This document shows positions 17,665 to 26,382 of a stretch of 64,000 nt of DNA, piece after piece (the stretch's first letter is position 1; every line of letters starts with the position of its first letter). The notes under the pieces were generated by a model. That model was not told the origin of the DNA. It ran no database searches and saw only the letters and a list, made by a program, of their open reading frames with translations. The position numbers and the translations under genes were made by a program. The DNA comes from Candidatus Goldiibacteriota bacterium HGW-Goldbacteria-1. GTDB lineage: Bacteria > Oederibacteriota > PGYV01. The DNA is taken from the NCBI GenBank assembly GCA_002839855.1, contig PGYV01000008.1, positions 124,001 through 188,000 of the forward strand, given 5' to 3'.

Positions 17665-18620
17665 TTTTCACCAAGCTTGTTTAAAACCAGCGCCATGGAA
17701 CGCACATCAATAACGTTGTGGGAAGTGATAAGGTTTATGTCTTCGGGTTTGTGCAGTTTAAGCCAGCGGGTGTAATGGTAATCCACTTCAGAACCGTCTA
17801 TGTCATTATCGCGGTACTCTTTTAACAGGTACATTTCCATCTCTTTAAGCGAATGCGCCAAAGCCGCCGAAAACGCGGCCCTGCAGTAATGCAGAAGGTC
17901 AAAGTTAATAAGGCCGGAAAAACGTTTGGCGGCGTTTCTTAATCCGTAATATGAAAAACGCGATACGGTAAACGGCACATCAAAAGATCTGCCGTTGTAT
18001 GTGACAAGCGCTTTGAATTTTGAAGACAGGGTATCCAGATACATAAGGGCTTCATATTCGGCATCGGGGTTTAATGCGGTAAACTGGTTAACGCTGAAAG
18101 TTTTTTTATCAGCGTAGTATCCCGTGCCTATTGTAATTATCTGGGTTTCGGAAAAAAGGCTTCGCGTTTCCAAATCCAGAAACAATAAATCTTTTGGGTC
18201 GTATAAGCCGGACATTAGATAAAAAAGCCTGTTAGAGCCGGATAAACGTGTGCGCAGCCTTTTAGTCAGTTCTTCCGGGGTAAACGATAATATACCCGCA
18301 AGGTCCTGCGCGTGTTGTTTGTGTTTTTCATGGGTTAAGGCGTCCTGTATTTTATTTATACCCGTGCTTTTTAATTTCTCGGCTTTTTTGGCGCGCACAC
18401 CCGGTAAAAGTTCCAGGCAGCACTCGCACTCGTTCTTAAACAGCTCCGCGGGGGGTAATGACGGTGTAATTGCAAAGTCTTCATTATAAGTAAGAAGTTT
18501 TGCCCCTTCCACTTCGGTTATCTGCCCTTTTAAACCGGCTTCTTTAATGGAATATGGGGTTTCTTTTTCCGGTTTTTTTGAAGCTGTAAATTTCTTTAAT
18601 ATATCGGGGTTAAACGCCAT
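17652..18620 (-). CDS. mrfB: MrfB/YprB-type DEDDh exonuclease
   Basis: 322 residues with an RNase H-like exonuclease fold. Catalytic DEDDh residues are visible: Asp149 and Glu151 in FLDLETRS, Asp214 in YNGRSFDVPF, His301 and Asp305 in HNVIDVRS. An N-terminal ~140-residue region has a cysteine cluster (CECC, 65-68) and a helix-hairpin-like LLPGVRAKKAEKLKSTGI. Bacillus YprB has an additional C-terminal TPR region, but this protein stops right after the exonuclease domain. Start ATG has AGGAGA upstream. It is first in the operon and overlaps mrfA, the expected partner helicase. Confidence 0.88.
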   Translation of the reverse strand: MAFNPDILKKFTASKKPEKETPYSIKEAGLKGQITEVEGAKLLTYNEDFAITPSLPPAELFKNECECCLELLPGVRAKKAEKLKSTGINKIQDALTHEKHKQHAQDLAGILSFTPEELTKRLRTRLSGSNRLFYLMSGLYDPKDLLFLDLETRSLFSETQIITIGTGYYADKKTFSVNQFTALNPDAEYEALMYLDTLSSKFKALVTYNGRSFDVPFTVSRFSYYGLRNAAKRFSGLINFDLLHYCRAAFSAALAHSLKEMEMYLLKEYRDNDIDGSEVDYHYTRWLKLHKPEDINLITSHNVIDVRSMALVLNKLGEKWAR

Positions 18621-18647
18621 TCAATTCTCCTGTGTTTTATGTGGCTA

Positions 18648-18656
18648 ATTATATCA
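18648..18656 (-). promoter_or_regulatory. extended -10 promoter of the mrfBA operon
   Basis: On the minus strand TGATATAAT, with TATAAT complementary to plus bases 18648-18653, 28 bases before the mrfB ATG. The -35 region is not consensus, so the TGn extension probably matters. The rest of the 240-base divergent gap holds four CCATA(A/G) direct repeats (18681, 18697, 18712, 18737) and the palindrome ATGGTT-A-AACCAT at 18728-18740, possible operators. Confidence 0.5.
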
Positions 18657-18878
18657 TAAATTAATATATGGCAGATAAGACCATAGAAATATTAACCCAT
18701 AAACTGTTATCCCATAACCAATAAATAATGGTTAAACCATAAAAAAACAGAAGAAGATCAAATTATAGGGTTTTAGTACTGTTTTACCTTTATGGCTTAT
18801 ACGATATGGTTTCCCCCTGTAAACCTTGATTTTGTGCCGTTTTATAAGCTATGCTTGTAATTGCGGGGTGGATTAATT

Positions 18879-19616
18879 ATGAAGATTGCATTTATATCCG
18901 ACATTCACAGCAATTACGATGCTTTAAAAACAGCTGCGGAATTCATAAAGAGCAATAATACGGAAGCTGTGTACTGCGCCGGCGATATTATCGGGTATGG
19001 CGCTCAGCCTAATGAATGCGTGGAGATGTTAAAGGAAATGAGGGTGTTATGTGTAAGGGGTAATCATGAAGATTACTTATTGGGGGAGAAAGATTTTAAT
19101 GGGGTAAACAGGAATGCCAGGGAAGCAATATCCTGGCATCAGGATACGGTAACGGAAAATAATATGAAATACATAAAGGGGCTGAAATATTCTGAGGTGA
19201 TAAAAGAACATTCCATAAAAATTGTTCATGGTTCGCCTTTTTATCCGGAGAATTTTAACTATGTCATGTCCGGAAGGGAAGTGGTTGAAGCCTTTTTATC
19301 GTTTGAAGAACAGATATGTTTAATAGGGCATACTCATATTCCCGCGGCGTTCAGATTTAATGAAGACTCCGGGCTGTATCAGTACAGGTTTGGCAGCAAA
19401 GTACATGTTGAAAAAGGATTCAGGTATATTATTAACATAGGCAGCGTGGGTCAGCCGCGCGACGGCATGCCGCAGGCGGGAGTCTGTTTGTATGACAGTG
19501 GCAGCGGTATTTTTGTAGAAAAAAGGCTTGATTATGATATTCACACCGCGCAGAAAAAAATACTGGACGCAGGCCTTCCCCCGACCCATGCCTACCGCCT
19601 GGCATACGGCCTTTAA
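18879..19616 (+). CDS. YfcE/DUF2437-like metallophosphoesterase
   Basis: About 245-residue calcineurin-like phosphoesterase. Metal-binding motifs in order: SDIHSN (D-x-H), GDIIGYG, GNHED, a VHGSP histidine and GHTH. This class hydrolyses phosphodi- or monoesters; the substrate is unknown. The ATG at 18879 is preferred to the TTG at 18861 since it has GCGGGGTGG upstream and MKIAFISDIH is the normal family start. It is divergently arranged from mrfBA, with no evident functional link. Confidence 0.9.
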   Translation: MKIAFISDIHSNYDALKTAAEFIKSNNTEAVYCAGDIIGYGAQPNECVEMLKEMRVLCVRGNHEDYLLGEKDFNGVNRNAREAISWHQDTVTENNMKYIKGLKYSEVIKEHSIKIVHGSPFYPENFNYVMSGREVVEAFLSFEEQICLIGHTHIPAAFRFNEDSGLYQYRFGSKVHVEKGFRYIINIGSVGQPRDGMPQAGVCLYDSGSGIFVEKRLDYDIHTAQKKILDAGLPPTHAYRLAYGL

Positions 19617-19645
19617 TATTTGGCGGCTACAAAATGGTACTGGAT

Positions 19646-19715
19646 TTGACTTGAAAAAAAAAAAAAAGTATCTATAATGTATTTAGTTTAGTTAATTCTT
19701 AAAATATGAGAATTA
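19646..19715 (+). promoter_or_regulatory. abiE promoter with A-tract spacer and operator
   Basis: TTGAAA (19651-19656) and TATAAT (19673-19678) are separated by a 16-base spacer that begins with an uninterrupted A tract (19654-19667). Just downstream, across the likely start site, lies a perfect inverted repeat TAATTCT (19693-19699) and AGAATTA (19709-19715) with a 9-base spacer. AbiEi antitoxins repress their own operons by binding inverted repeats at the promoter, so this is the probable operator. Confidence 0.75.
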
Positions 19716-19730
19716 GAAGGAATAAATACA

Positions 19731-20522
19731 ATGAATGATAAACAACAGTTTTATAGAGGTATATCAAAAGATGAGCTGAATCTCATTTCCAGAGCGGAAT
19801 ATTCAGGGCTAAAGTTAATAACCGGGGAATTCGCAAATTCAGTTATTGGAGAAAAAAAGAAGACGTCAAATATACTGTCGCGCCTTGTAAATAAGGGCAG
19901 GCTTATTCGTATTAGCCGAGGTAAATATTTTATTGTACCTATCAGGGCTCCAAAGCAGCTTTGGGCTCCCAATGAGTTTATTACTGCAAAGTATTGGATA
20001 GGTACCGGAGATTATTATTTGGGATATTATACTATGTACAATTACTGGGGTTTTACCGGGCAGATACCAAGGTCTGTATATGTTTTAAATACAGAAAAAT
20101 CATACTCTTCGGTTATTAAGGGTGTTGAATACAATGCTGTAAAAATATCCCCGCTTAAATACTATGGAACGGTTGAAATTGAAATTGAGGGCGAAAAGAT
20201 AACGATAAGCGATAAGGAAAGGACGCTTGTGGATTTTATATATAAACCTACAGGAACGTTTGAATCAATGAAACAGATTGTAAAAGAAGTTTTGTCGGGG
20301 ATTGATTATGTGAAGTTATGTGAATATCTGATAAAATATCCGGAAATAGCTGTCAGAAAAAGGGCGGGTTATTTAATACAGGAAGCCGGAGCGGATAATA
20401 AACTGATAGTTAAATTAAAAAAGTCTTTTGATCCGTCCAGAACAAATATAGTCTTGAACCCGTTTAACCGGTCAAGAAAAGGAAAGGTTAACAAAGAGTG
20501 GGGGCTGATAATAAATGATTGA
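19731..20522 (+). CDS. AbiEi-type antitoxin (type IV toxin-antitoxin)
   Basis: 263 residues. An N-terminal winged helix (about 1-70, with TSNILSRLVNKGRLIRISRGKYFI as the recognition/wing part) is the DNA-binding autoregulatory domain. The C-terminal part (WIGTGDYYLGYYTMYNYWGFTGQIP; ISDKERTLVDFIYKP) matches the AbiEi_4/AbiEi C domain that counteracts the toxin. In known systems AbiEi both represses the operon and neutralises AbiEii without stable binding. The reading frame overlaps the toxin gene by eight bases, the normal order. Confidence 0.9.
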   Translation: MNDKQQFYRGISKDELNLISRAEYSGLKLITGEFANSVIGEKKKTSNILSRLVNKGRLIRISRGKYFIVPIRAPKQLWAPNEFITAKYWIGTGDYYLGYYTMYNYWGFTGQIPRSVYVLNTEKSYSSVIKGVEYNAVKISPLKYYGTVEIEIEGEKITISDKERTLVDFIYKPTGTFESMKQIVKEVLSGIDYVKLCEYLIKYPEIAVRKRAGYLIQEAGADNKLIVKLKKSFDPSRTNIVLNPFNRSRKGKVNKEWGLIIND

Positions 20523-21384
20523 GGGTGAAAAACTGAAAGATTTATGCCTTGCTGTTTCCGGGAAGTACGGATTCAGGCCGGCGCTTGTGGAAAAAGATTA
20601 TTACTTAACTGTAATATTAAAAAATATAGAACGGGTGTTAAGGGGGGCTTGTGTTTTTAAAGGAGGGACGCTTTTGAATAAAGCATATCTGGATTATCAC
20701 AGGCTTAGTGAAGATCTGGATTTTTCATACTTGAACTATGAAAGATGTACTACAAGAACGGGCCGCTCCCGGGCAATGTCGCCGATAAGAACGTCCATGA
20801 AGAATTTTATAGCGGAATTTGGAATGAAAATGGAAATTCCTGAAGGGAGGGGTTTTAATAATTCCACACAATATGTTTTTTCTGTGATTTACGATTCTAT
20901 ATTTTTAAATAAACCGGAGAAAATTAAAATTGAAATTTCATTAAGGGCGCCGGTATATGACGCGCCTGTTTTTGTAGATGTTAAACATTTTTTTAAAGAT
21001 GTTTTTACGGGAAGGGACGTTATAGAAGGAGGCAAAGTCCTGTCTTTGACGCTTGCGGAGGCAGCTGCGGAAAAGTTGAAAGCCGCGATAACAAGAAAAA
21101 TTCCGGCCATAAGAGATTTTTATGACCTTAAATATATTAAAAAGTCCGGCTTTGATTTTAATGATTATAAATTCGTAAGTTTATTTAAAAAAAAGATGAA
21201 TGACGAAAATGTAAAAAGTGACTTTAAAGTTGATTTTGGGTTTGATAAGGACAAGGTGAATTTGTTAAAAAAACAGGTGGAAACAGATTTGAAACCTGTT
21301 ATCAGCCCGGATGAGGATTTTAATCTTGATGATGTGTTTGCGGCATTTAATAAAATTTTGGCTGCAGATAAATTTAAACTTTAA
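20515..21384 (+). CDS. AbiEii-type nucleotidyltransferase toxin
   Basis: 289 residues of the AbiEii/DUF1814 nucleotidyltransferase family. Motif 1 is GGT in FKGGTLLNKAY followed by RLSEDLDFSY, giving the catalytic acidic pair. The conserved late segment KLKAAITRKIPAIRDFYDLKYI is present. The toxins modify tRNA by adding nucleotides and give phage abortive infection when the antitoxin is lost. All motifs look intact, so the system should be active. Start ATG overlaps the antitoxin end. Confidence 0.92.
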   Translation: MIEGEKLKDLCLAVSGKYGFRPALVEKDYYLTVILKNIERVLRGACVFKGGTLLNKAYLDYHRLSEDLDFSYLNYERCTTRTGRSRAMSPIRTSMKNFIAEFGMKMEIPEGRGFNNSTQYVFSVIYDSIFLNKPEKIKIEISLRAPVYDAPVFVDVKHFFKDVFTGRDVIEGGKVLSLTLAEAAAEKLKAAITRKIPAIRDFYDLKYIKKSGFDFNDYKFVSLFKKKMNDENVKSDFKVDFGFDKDKVNLLKKQVETDLKPVISPDEDFNLDDVFAAFNKILAADKFKL

Positions 21385-21414
21385 ATAAAAGTAAATGCCT
21401 GTAAAGGAGAAGCA

Positions 21415-22254
21415 ATGAAACCAATAATCGCGGTAATTTATGATTTTGACGGGACGCTGACGCCCGGTTCCATGCAGGACTACACTGTCCTGCCGCAGGT
21501 GGGGATAAAGGGCGCGGATTTCTGGCGTGAGCTGGAAGCCCAGATGAAGAAAACCGGCGGGGATTCCACTCTTACATACCTGCGGATGATACTGGAAAAA
21601 GCGCATAAGGCAGGGGTGCCGCTGACACGCGCGATGCTTGCAAAGCCCGCGAAAAATATAAAGTATTTTAAGGGTGTAAAATCGCACTTCCACAGGTTAA
21701 ACAAATATGTGAAATCGAAAATGCCGGCTGCGGAAATGCGGCATTACATCACTTCCGGAGGCATGAAAGAGATAATACAGGGGACATCCATATTTAAGAA
21801 CTTCTATAATGTTTTTGCGTGCGAGTATTATTACAACCGGCAGGGTAAGGCTGTATTTCCCAATATTGTCGTAAATGACACCAACAAGACGCAGTACATT
21901 TTTCGTATTAATAAAGGAAAGGAAAAACAGGGAGAATCCATAAATGAACATATGGATGAAAAGTTAAGGCCTATTCCTTTTAAAAACATGATATATATAG
22001 GCGACGGTTTAACCGATGTGCCGTCAATGACGGTTGTGCGCGGCGCCGGCGGATATGCTGTCGCGGTGTACGCGCCGGGGGATAAAAAAGGGTATAAGGT
22101 CTGCAGGCAGCTGCTTAAAGCGGGGCGTGCGGATTTAATGGCGGAAGCGGACTATTCGGAAAGTTCAAAACTTACGGCTCTTATAAATATGCTTGCGGAT
22201 AAAATCATCGCGGATGCAAGGTACCGTTTTGAGGCGGAAAAACAAAGGGAGTAG
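21415..22254 (+). CDS. HAD-superfamily phosphatase
   Basis: 279 residues with HAD motif I DFDGTLTPGSM (residues 10-20), motif II TSGG in YITSGGMKEII, and motif IV GDGLTDVPSM. The ~80-residue insertion after motif I suggests a C1 cap. Phosphatase activity is likely because of the DxDGT nucleophile; substrate unknown. RBS AAAGGAG precedes the ATG. It lies between the abiE pair and the SPFH gene without overlap. Confidence 0.88.
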   Translation: MKPIIAVIYDFDGTLTPGSMQDYTVLPQVGIKGADFWRELEAQMKKTGGDSTLTYLRMILEKAHKAGVPLTRAMLAKPAKNIKYFKGVKSHFHRLNKYVKSKMPAAEMRHYITSGGMKEIIQGTSIFKNFYNVFACEYYYNRQGKAVFPNIVVNDTNKTQYIFRINKGKEKQGESINEHMDEKLRPIPFKNMIYIGDGLTDVPSMTVVRGAGGYAVAVYAPGDKKGYKVCRQLLKAGRADLMAEADYSESSKLTALINMLADKIIADARYRFEAEKQRE

Positions 22255-22417
22255 TATTTTGCCTTCACTGCAGCCGTATAACGCCTGTTTTTAAGGGGTT
22301 AAGCGGGATGTATGGTGTTTTTACCGCTGCTGATAAACGAAAAAACTTCAAATAAACATATACAAATATTTATATCTGTTTATAATGTCAGTATAAAAAA
22401 AATAGAGGAGGTACAAG

Positions 22418-23251
22418 ATGGCGGAAGAATTTTACGAAATGAAAAAGGCTTTTAACAGGTTTCCAAAGACAATAATTACGGTTGGTGTTTTGCTGGTTGT
22501 TTTGATATTTTTCAGGCCATGGGCTCTGGTAGGCCCCGGGGAAAGGGGAGTCATGCTGAATTTTGGAGCGGTTGAGGATAAAGTCCTTAATGAAGGCATA
22601 CATTTCAGAATCCCGGTAATGCAGAGCATAGTGACTTTGGATGTTAAAGTACAGAAGGCAATGACGGAAACAATTGCTGCTTCAGCCGACCTTCAGGATG
22701 TCACATCTACGGTGGCGCTTAACTACCACATAATTCCGGACAAAGCCAATAAAGTGTATCAGGAACTTGGAGTTTTATTTAAAGACAGAATTATTGACCC
22801 TGCCATACTTGAAGTGGTTAAGGCTGTAACCGCAAGGTATTCAGCGGAAGAACTTATCACAAAAAGGCCCATAGTCGGCGAAGAGATGAGGATGAAACTT
22901 GAAGAACGTTTAAAACCGTATAATATAGCTGTAGACGCGTTTTCAATTGTGGCTTTCAGTTTCTCAAAAGTATTCACGGAAGCCATTGAAAACAAGCAGA
23001 CCGCCGAACAGCTGGCGCTAAAGGCAAAACGCGACCTTGAACGTATTAAAATAGAAGCGGAGCAGAAAGTTACAGCCGCCCGCGCTGAAGCGGAATCTTT
23101 AAGGCTGCAGAAAGCCAATATCTCTGCCGACCTTATTGAACTTAGAAAGATTGAAGCAAATATGAAAGCGATTGAAAAATGGAACGGCATACTGCCTAAC
23201 GTGACCGGCGCCGGCGCAGTGCCGTTTATAGGCGTGGGCGACAGCAAGTAA
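22418..23251 (+). CDS. prohibitin-like SPFH membrane protein
   Basis: 277 residues. One membrane helix (about 17-33) is followed by the SPFH/band 7 domain (VGPGERGVMLNFGAVEDKVL...EGIHFRIP) and a long charged coiled coil (about 190-250). It resembles prohibitin and HflC, which form rings on membranes and modulate FtsH or other proteases. No hflK or ftsH partner is beside it. A TATAAT element at 22381-22386 precedes the GAGGAGG ribosome site. Confidence 0.92.
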   Translation: MAEEFYEMKKAFNRFPKTIITVGVLLVVLIFFRPWALVGPGERGVMLNFGAVEDKVLNEGIHFRIPVMQSIVTLDVKVQKAMTETIAASADLQDVTSTVALNYHIIPDKANKVYQELGVLFKDRIIDPAILEVVKAVTARYSAEELITKRPIVGEEMRMKLEERLKPYNIAVDAFSIVAFSFSKVFTEAIENKQTAEQLALKAKRDLERIKIEAEQKVTAARAEAESLRLQKANISADLIELRKIEANMKAIEKWNGILPNVTGAGAVPFIGVGDSK

Positions 23252-23317
23252 GGAGGATTGTCAGTCCGGAAATATATATCTGAGAAGACATTAAGAGTGT
23301 CTTAATGAATAATAAAG

Positions 23318-23364
23318 CAGGGGCGCAATACAATCGCGGCAGCGCGAAAGGATTTGCGCCTCTG
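23318..23364 (+). terminator. stem-loop between SPFH and LysE genes
   Basis: CAGGGGCGCAA (23318-23328) pairs with TTGCGCCTCTG (23354-23364), an 11-bp stem with one G-T pair, followed by only TTT. A shorter inverted repeat CATTAAGA/TCTTAATG lies just upstream (23289-23307). The weak T run makes efficient intrinsic termination uncertain; it may instead protect or regulate mRNA. Confidence 0.45.
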
Positions 23365-23399
23365 TTTAATAAAGTACAAAATAATAACGGAGACAGTAA

Positions 23400-24005
23400 A
23401 TGTTCGGGGAAATAGCGGTTAATTTATTGCTTGGGTTTACTCTTGCGGCTCCTATCGGGCCTGTAAATTCAGAAATTATGCGAAGGGGCCTGCAGGGCGG
23501 ATTTAAGCCCGCTTTTTTATTTTCTCTTGGAGCTTGTACGGCGGATTTTATTGTTATGATTCTGGTTTTCTCCGGATTTAAAAATTTTCTGTCGGGCGGG
23601 CCCGCGGAACGTGTGATTTATTTTGCCGGTGTTTTTTTTATAATTTTTCTTGGGGTCAGGTCCTGTATAACCGCTTACGGTATAAAATCACAAAAAACAG
23701 CCGTGATTTACGGTGCGAATTACCTTCACGGATTCCTGCTGACTTTATTAAGCCCCATGACTTTAATATGGTGGACGGGGTTATCCGCTATTGTGTTTAA
23801 AAATTCAGTTTACTTCTGGCTTGCAGGCGGGGCTGCGGTACTTACGGGCGTTCTGCTATGGTCTCTGTTTTTTTCCTCTTTATCAGCTTATGGCAGAAAA
23901 TTATTAAATGAAAAAATCATAAGAATTATATCCCTTGGATCCGGTGTTTTTCTTATAATCTTGGGGATGTTTTTTGCCGTGCAGGGAATAAAGGGAGGTT
24001 TATAA
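23400..24005 (+). CDS. LysE-family amino-acid exporter
   Basis: 201 residues with about six hydrophobic segments and the family N-terminal signature LGFTLAAPIGPVNSEIMRRGL. Members export amino acids or their derivatives. The gene ends one base before the GH3 gene start (TAA then ATG), so the two are probably translationally coupled. If GH3 makes amino-acid conjugates, the transporter could export them; this is inference. Confidence 0.9.
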   Translation: MFGEIAVNLLLGFTLAAPIGPVNSEIMRRGLQGGFKPAFLFSLGACTADFIVMILVFSGFKNFLSGGPAERVIYFAGVFFIIFLGVRSCITAYGIKSQKTAVIYGANYLHGFLLTLLSPMTLIWWTGLSAIVFKNSVYFWLAGGAAVLTGVLLWSLFFSSLSAYGRKLLNEKIIRIISLGSGVFLIILGMFFAVQGIKGGL

Positions 24006-24006
24006 T

Positions 24007-25677
24007 ATGAGATATCTTCTGGAAACGGCAATTAAAATAAAAGGAGCCATGCTTCAGGCGCGCCTTGATAAAGCGGCAGAAAATCCGGAAGGCGCGCAGC
24101 AAAAACTGCTTTTATCTATTCTTAAGAAAAATGCAGCGTGTAAATACGGAAAGGCATATAATTTTTCCGCGATAAAAGATGAAGACGGCTACAGAAATAA
24201 TGTTCCTGTGGTAAGGTACGGCGATATTGAACCGGATATCAGAAAAATGCTTGAAGGTGAAAAGAACATTATGACTTGCGGCCGAATTGTAATGTTCAAT
24301 ATGACTTCAGGAACCGGCGCTTCTCCCAAATATATTCCCATGACAGCGGAAAGTTATAAAAAGACAATGGATCTGACTTTTCACTGGCTGTATGGTGCCA
24401 TAAAAGCGCATCCGAACCTTCTTGCGGGTAAAAATATAGGAATAGCAAACAAAGGTGTTGAAGAATTATCAAAAGGCAATACTGTCTGCGGTTGTTTTTC
24501 CGGAATGGTGCGGTCAGGCGCGGCTTCCCGTTTTGGCGGAATTCATGCAGTACCGGAAGAAGTTTCCATGCTGGGCGACTATAAATCCCGTTATTATCTG
24601 ACTGCAAGGTTTTCTTTTGAACAAAATGTTTCTTTTATCGTCACCCCGTGCCCTCTGACGATAATTAACATGGTAAAAACAGGGATGGAGTACTCCGGGG
24701 TTATAATAGAAAGCATAAGAAAAGGCGTGCTTTTTCCTGAAGGTTTTTTTGCGGGTGAGAAGGCAGGCCCTGCCCTTATAAAAAAACTTTCAAAATACAT
24801 AAAGCCAAATCCCAAAAGGGCGGATGAACTTGAAAGTATTTTAACAAAGCAAGGGCGGCTGATGCCGTACAGTATATGGCCACAAATGCAGCTTATTGGG
24901 TGCTGGACAGCGGGCAACGTGGGTTATAAGGCGGATGAACTGGACTGTTATTTTGGGAAAAGTATTGCCAAAAGGGACCTGGGCTATATAGCCAGTGAGG
25001 CGGCCAGCTCTATTCCTTTTAAAGATAATTATCCCGGGACTGTCCTGGCTGTTCAAAATAATTATTATGAGTTTATTCCGGAAGAACAGGCTGAATCCGC
25101 TTCTTATTCCGTTTTAAGCTGCTGGCAGCTTGAAAAAAATAAGAATTATAAGATACTGCTTACAAACGGCAGCGGGCTGTACAGGTATGATATAGGGGAT
25201 ATAATAAGGGTTGTGGATTTTTATAAAAAGGCGCCGGTGATTATTTTTCAGCGAAAATGTAATGACATAATTGATATAAGCGGTGAAAAAAATCATGTAA
25301 ATCATTTTATGGAAACTTTTGCCGCGATAAAAAAAGAGTCAGGTATTGAAGTCAGGCAGTTTCGGGCTGTGGGCAACGCGGCAAAAAGCAGGTATGAAAT
25401 TTATCTTGATGTTGATGAGAAAGAAGAAATCCGGCAGATGCTGCCGCAGCTGATTGAAAATACGCTTAAAGCGGTTAATCCTGAATATCTGGACGAAAGG
25501 GATTCGGGAAGGCTGGCACCGCCGGTATTTTATTTTATGAAACCGGGATGGGAAGCGCAGATTATGGGGGAACATATTAATAAAGGACGAAGGGATACCC
25601 AGTACAAATGGAAGTCAATGGCGTATGAACCGGACACGAAGGACGGAGAGTTTGTGAAGTGCACAGTCTCTATTTAA
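24007..25677 (+). CDS. bacterial GH3-family acyl-adenylating enzyme
   Basis: 556 residues matching the GH3 auxin-responsive family: ATP-binding MTSGTGASPKYIPMT (residues ~98-112), the RYDIGD motif near residue 395, and a C-terminal region ending YKWKSMAYEPDT. Plant GH3 proteins adenylate carboxylic acids and transfer them to amino acids; bacterial members are little studied and their substrates are unknown. It is coupled to a LysE exporter directly upstream. Full length with no obvious breaks. RBS GGGAGG overlaps the end of the upstream gene. Confidence 0.92.
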   Translation: MRYLLETAIKIKGAMLQARLDKAAENPEGAQQKLLLSILKKNAACKYGKAYNFSAIKDEDGYRNNVPVVRYGDIEPDIRKMLEGEKNIMTCGRIVMFNMTSGTGASPKYIPMTAESYKKTMDLTFHWLYGAIKAHPNLLAGKNIGIANKGVEELSKGNTVCGCFSGMVRSGAASRFGGIHAVPEEVSMLGDYKSRYYLTARFSFEQNVSFIVTPCPLTIINMVKTGMEYSGVIIESIRKGVLFPEGFFAGEKAGPALIKKLSKYIKPNPKRADELESILTKQGRLMPYSIWPQMQLIGCWTAGNVGYKADELDCYFGKSIAKRDLGYIASEAASSIPFKDNYPGTVLAVQNNYYEFIPEEQAESASYSVLSCWQLEKNKNYKILLTNGSGLYRYDIGDIIRVVDFYKKAPVIIFQRKCNDIIDISGEKNHVNHFMETFAAIKKESGIEVRQFRAVGNAAKSRYEIYLDVDEKEEIRQMLPQLIENTLKAVNPEYLDERDSGRLAPPVFYFMKPGWEAQIMGEHINKGRRDTQYKWKSMAYEPDTKDGEFVKCTVSI

Positions 25678-25692
25678 GCTAAAAAATGTAAG

Positions 25693-25719
25693 TTGTCAGA
25701 TATGTTTTTTTGGTATAAT
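25693..25719 (+). promoter_or_regulatory. promoter of lipoprotein gene
   Basis: TTGTCA (25693-25698) and TATAAT (25714-25719) with a 15-base spacer, and TGG immediately before the -10 (extended -10). It is 28 bases upstream of the ATG at 25747 and followed by TGGAGG. Confidence 0.65.
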
Positions 25720-25746
25720 ATAAAAAAATATGGAGGTAATCATTTT

Positions 25747-26319
25747 ATGAAAAAAATTATGATCCTTATTTTATCATTACTTGCAGTCTTTTTCATTTTT
25801 GCTGCCTGTTCCAAATCAAGCTCGCCAAGCGCGCCTGCGGCAGAGCCGTCGGGAAATACGCCGGATGAGGCAATTACAGTTGCGATGGGAAGTTCAATTA
25901 CAGGGCTTACTTTTGACAGTGCATGCGATAAAGACTGGTTTAAAGTATCGGTTACAAACGGTTCTGCATATGTTTTCAGGACTTTTGACCTTACAACCGA
26001 TGAAAATGACCCGGTTGGAACCGGGGATACCGATACGGTGTTGTATGTGTTTGACACTGCCGGTAAGAATGCATTAACAACTTTTGATCTTAATGATATA
26101 CAGACAAATAGTCTGGTATACAATGATGACTGTGCGGTAAATTGCGGTAATGACCCGACAGGCGCGGGGTATTTAAGTACTGTTAATTATTTTGCTGACT
26201 TTACAGGCACGCTTTATTTGCTGGTTATGCCGATTGAATGTGAGGATGGCCCTGATACAGTACTTGCAAATGATGTAAACCCCGGATATTCATTTGAAGT
26301 GTTTGAGGAAGTAATTTAA
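25747..26319 (+). CDS. secreted lipoprotein with PPC-like domain
   Basis: 190 residues from the ATG at 25747, chosen because TGGAGG precedes it and the lipoprotein signal starts there (MKKIMILILSLLAVFF). The lipobox is FAAC with Cys at 19. After a Ser/Pro/Ala linker comes a beta-rich region resembling bacterial pre-peptidase C-terminal domains (SACDKDWFKV...Y.FRTFDL...DTVLYVFD). Such domains are typical of secreted proteins. Monocistronic with its own promoter and terminator. Confidence 0.82.
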   Translation: MKKIMILILSLLAVFFIFAACSKSSSPSAPAAEPSGNTPDEAITVAMGSSITGLTFDSACDKDWFKVSVTNGSAYVFRTFDLTTDENDPVGTGDTDTVLYVFDTAGKNALTTFDLNDIQTNSLVYNDDCAVNCGNDPTGAGYLSTVNYFADFTGTLYLLVMPIECEDGPDTVLANDVNPGYSFEVFEEVI

Positions 26320-26333
26320 GAAATAAATCCAAT

Positions 26334-26382
26334 AAAAAGCCCGGGATAAAACCTTATTGTGTTTTTTTCCCGGGCTTTTTTT
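26334..26382. terminator. bidirectional intrinsic terminator
   Basis: Arms AAAAAGCCCGGGA (26334-26346) and TCCCGGGCTTTTTTT (26368-26382) form a GC-rich stem with T runs in both directions, between convergent genes. It should terminate both the lipoprotein gene and the minus-strand TPR gene. Confidence 0.9.
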
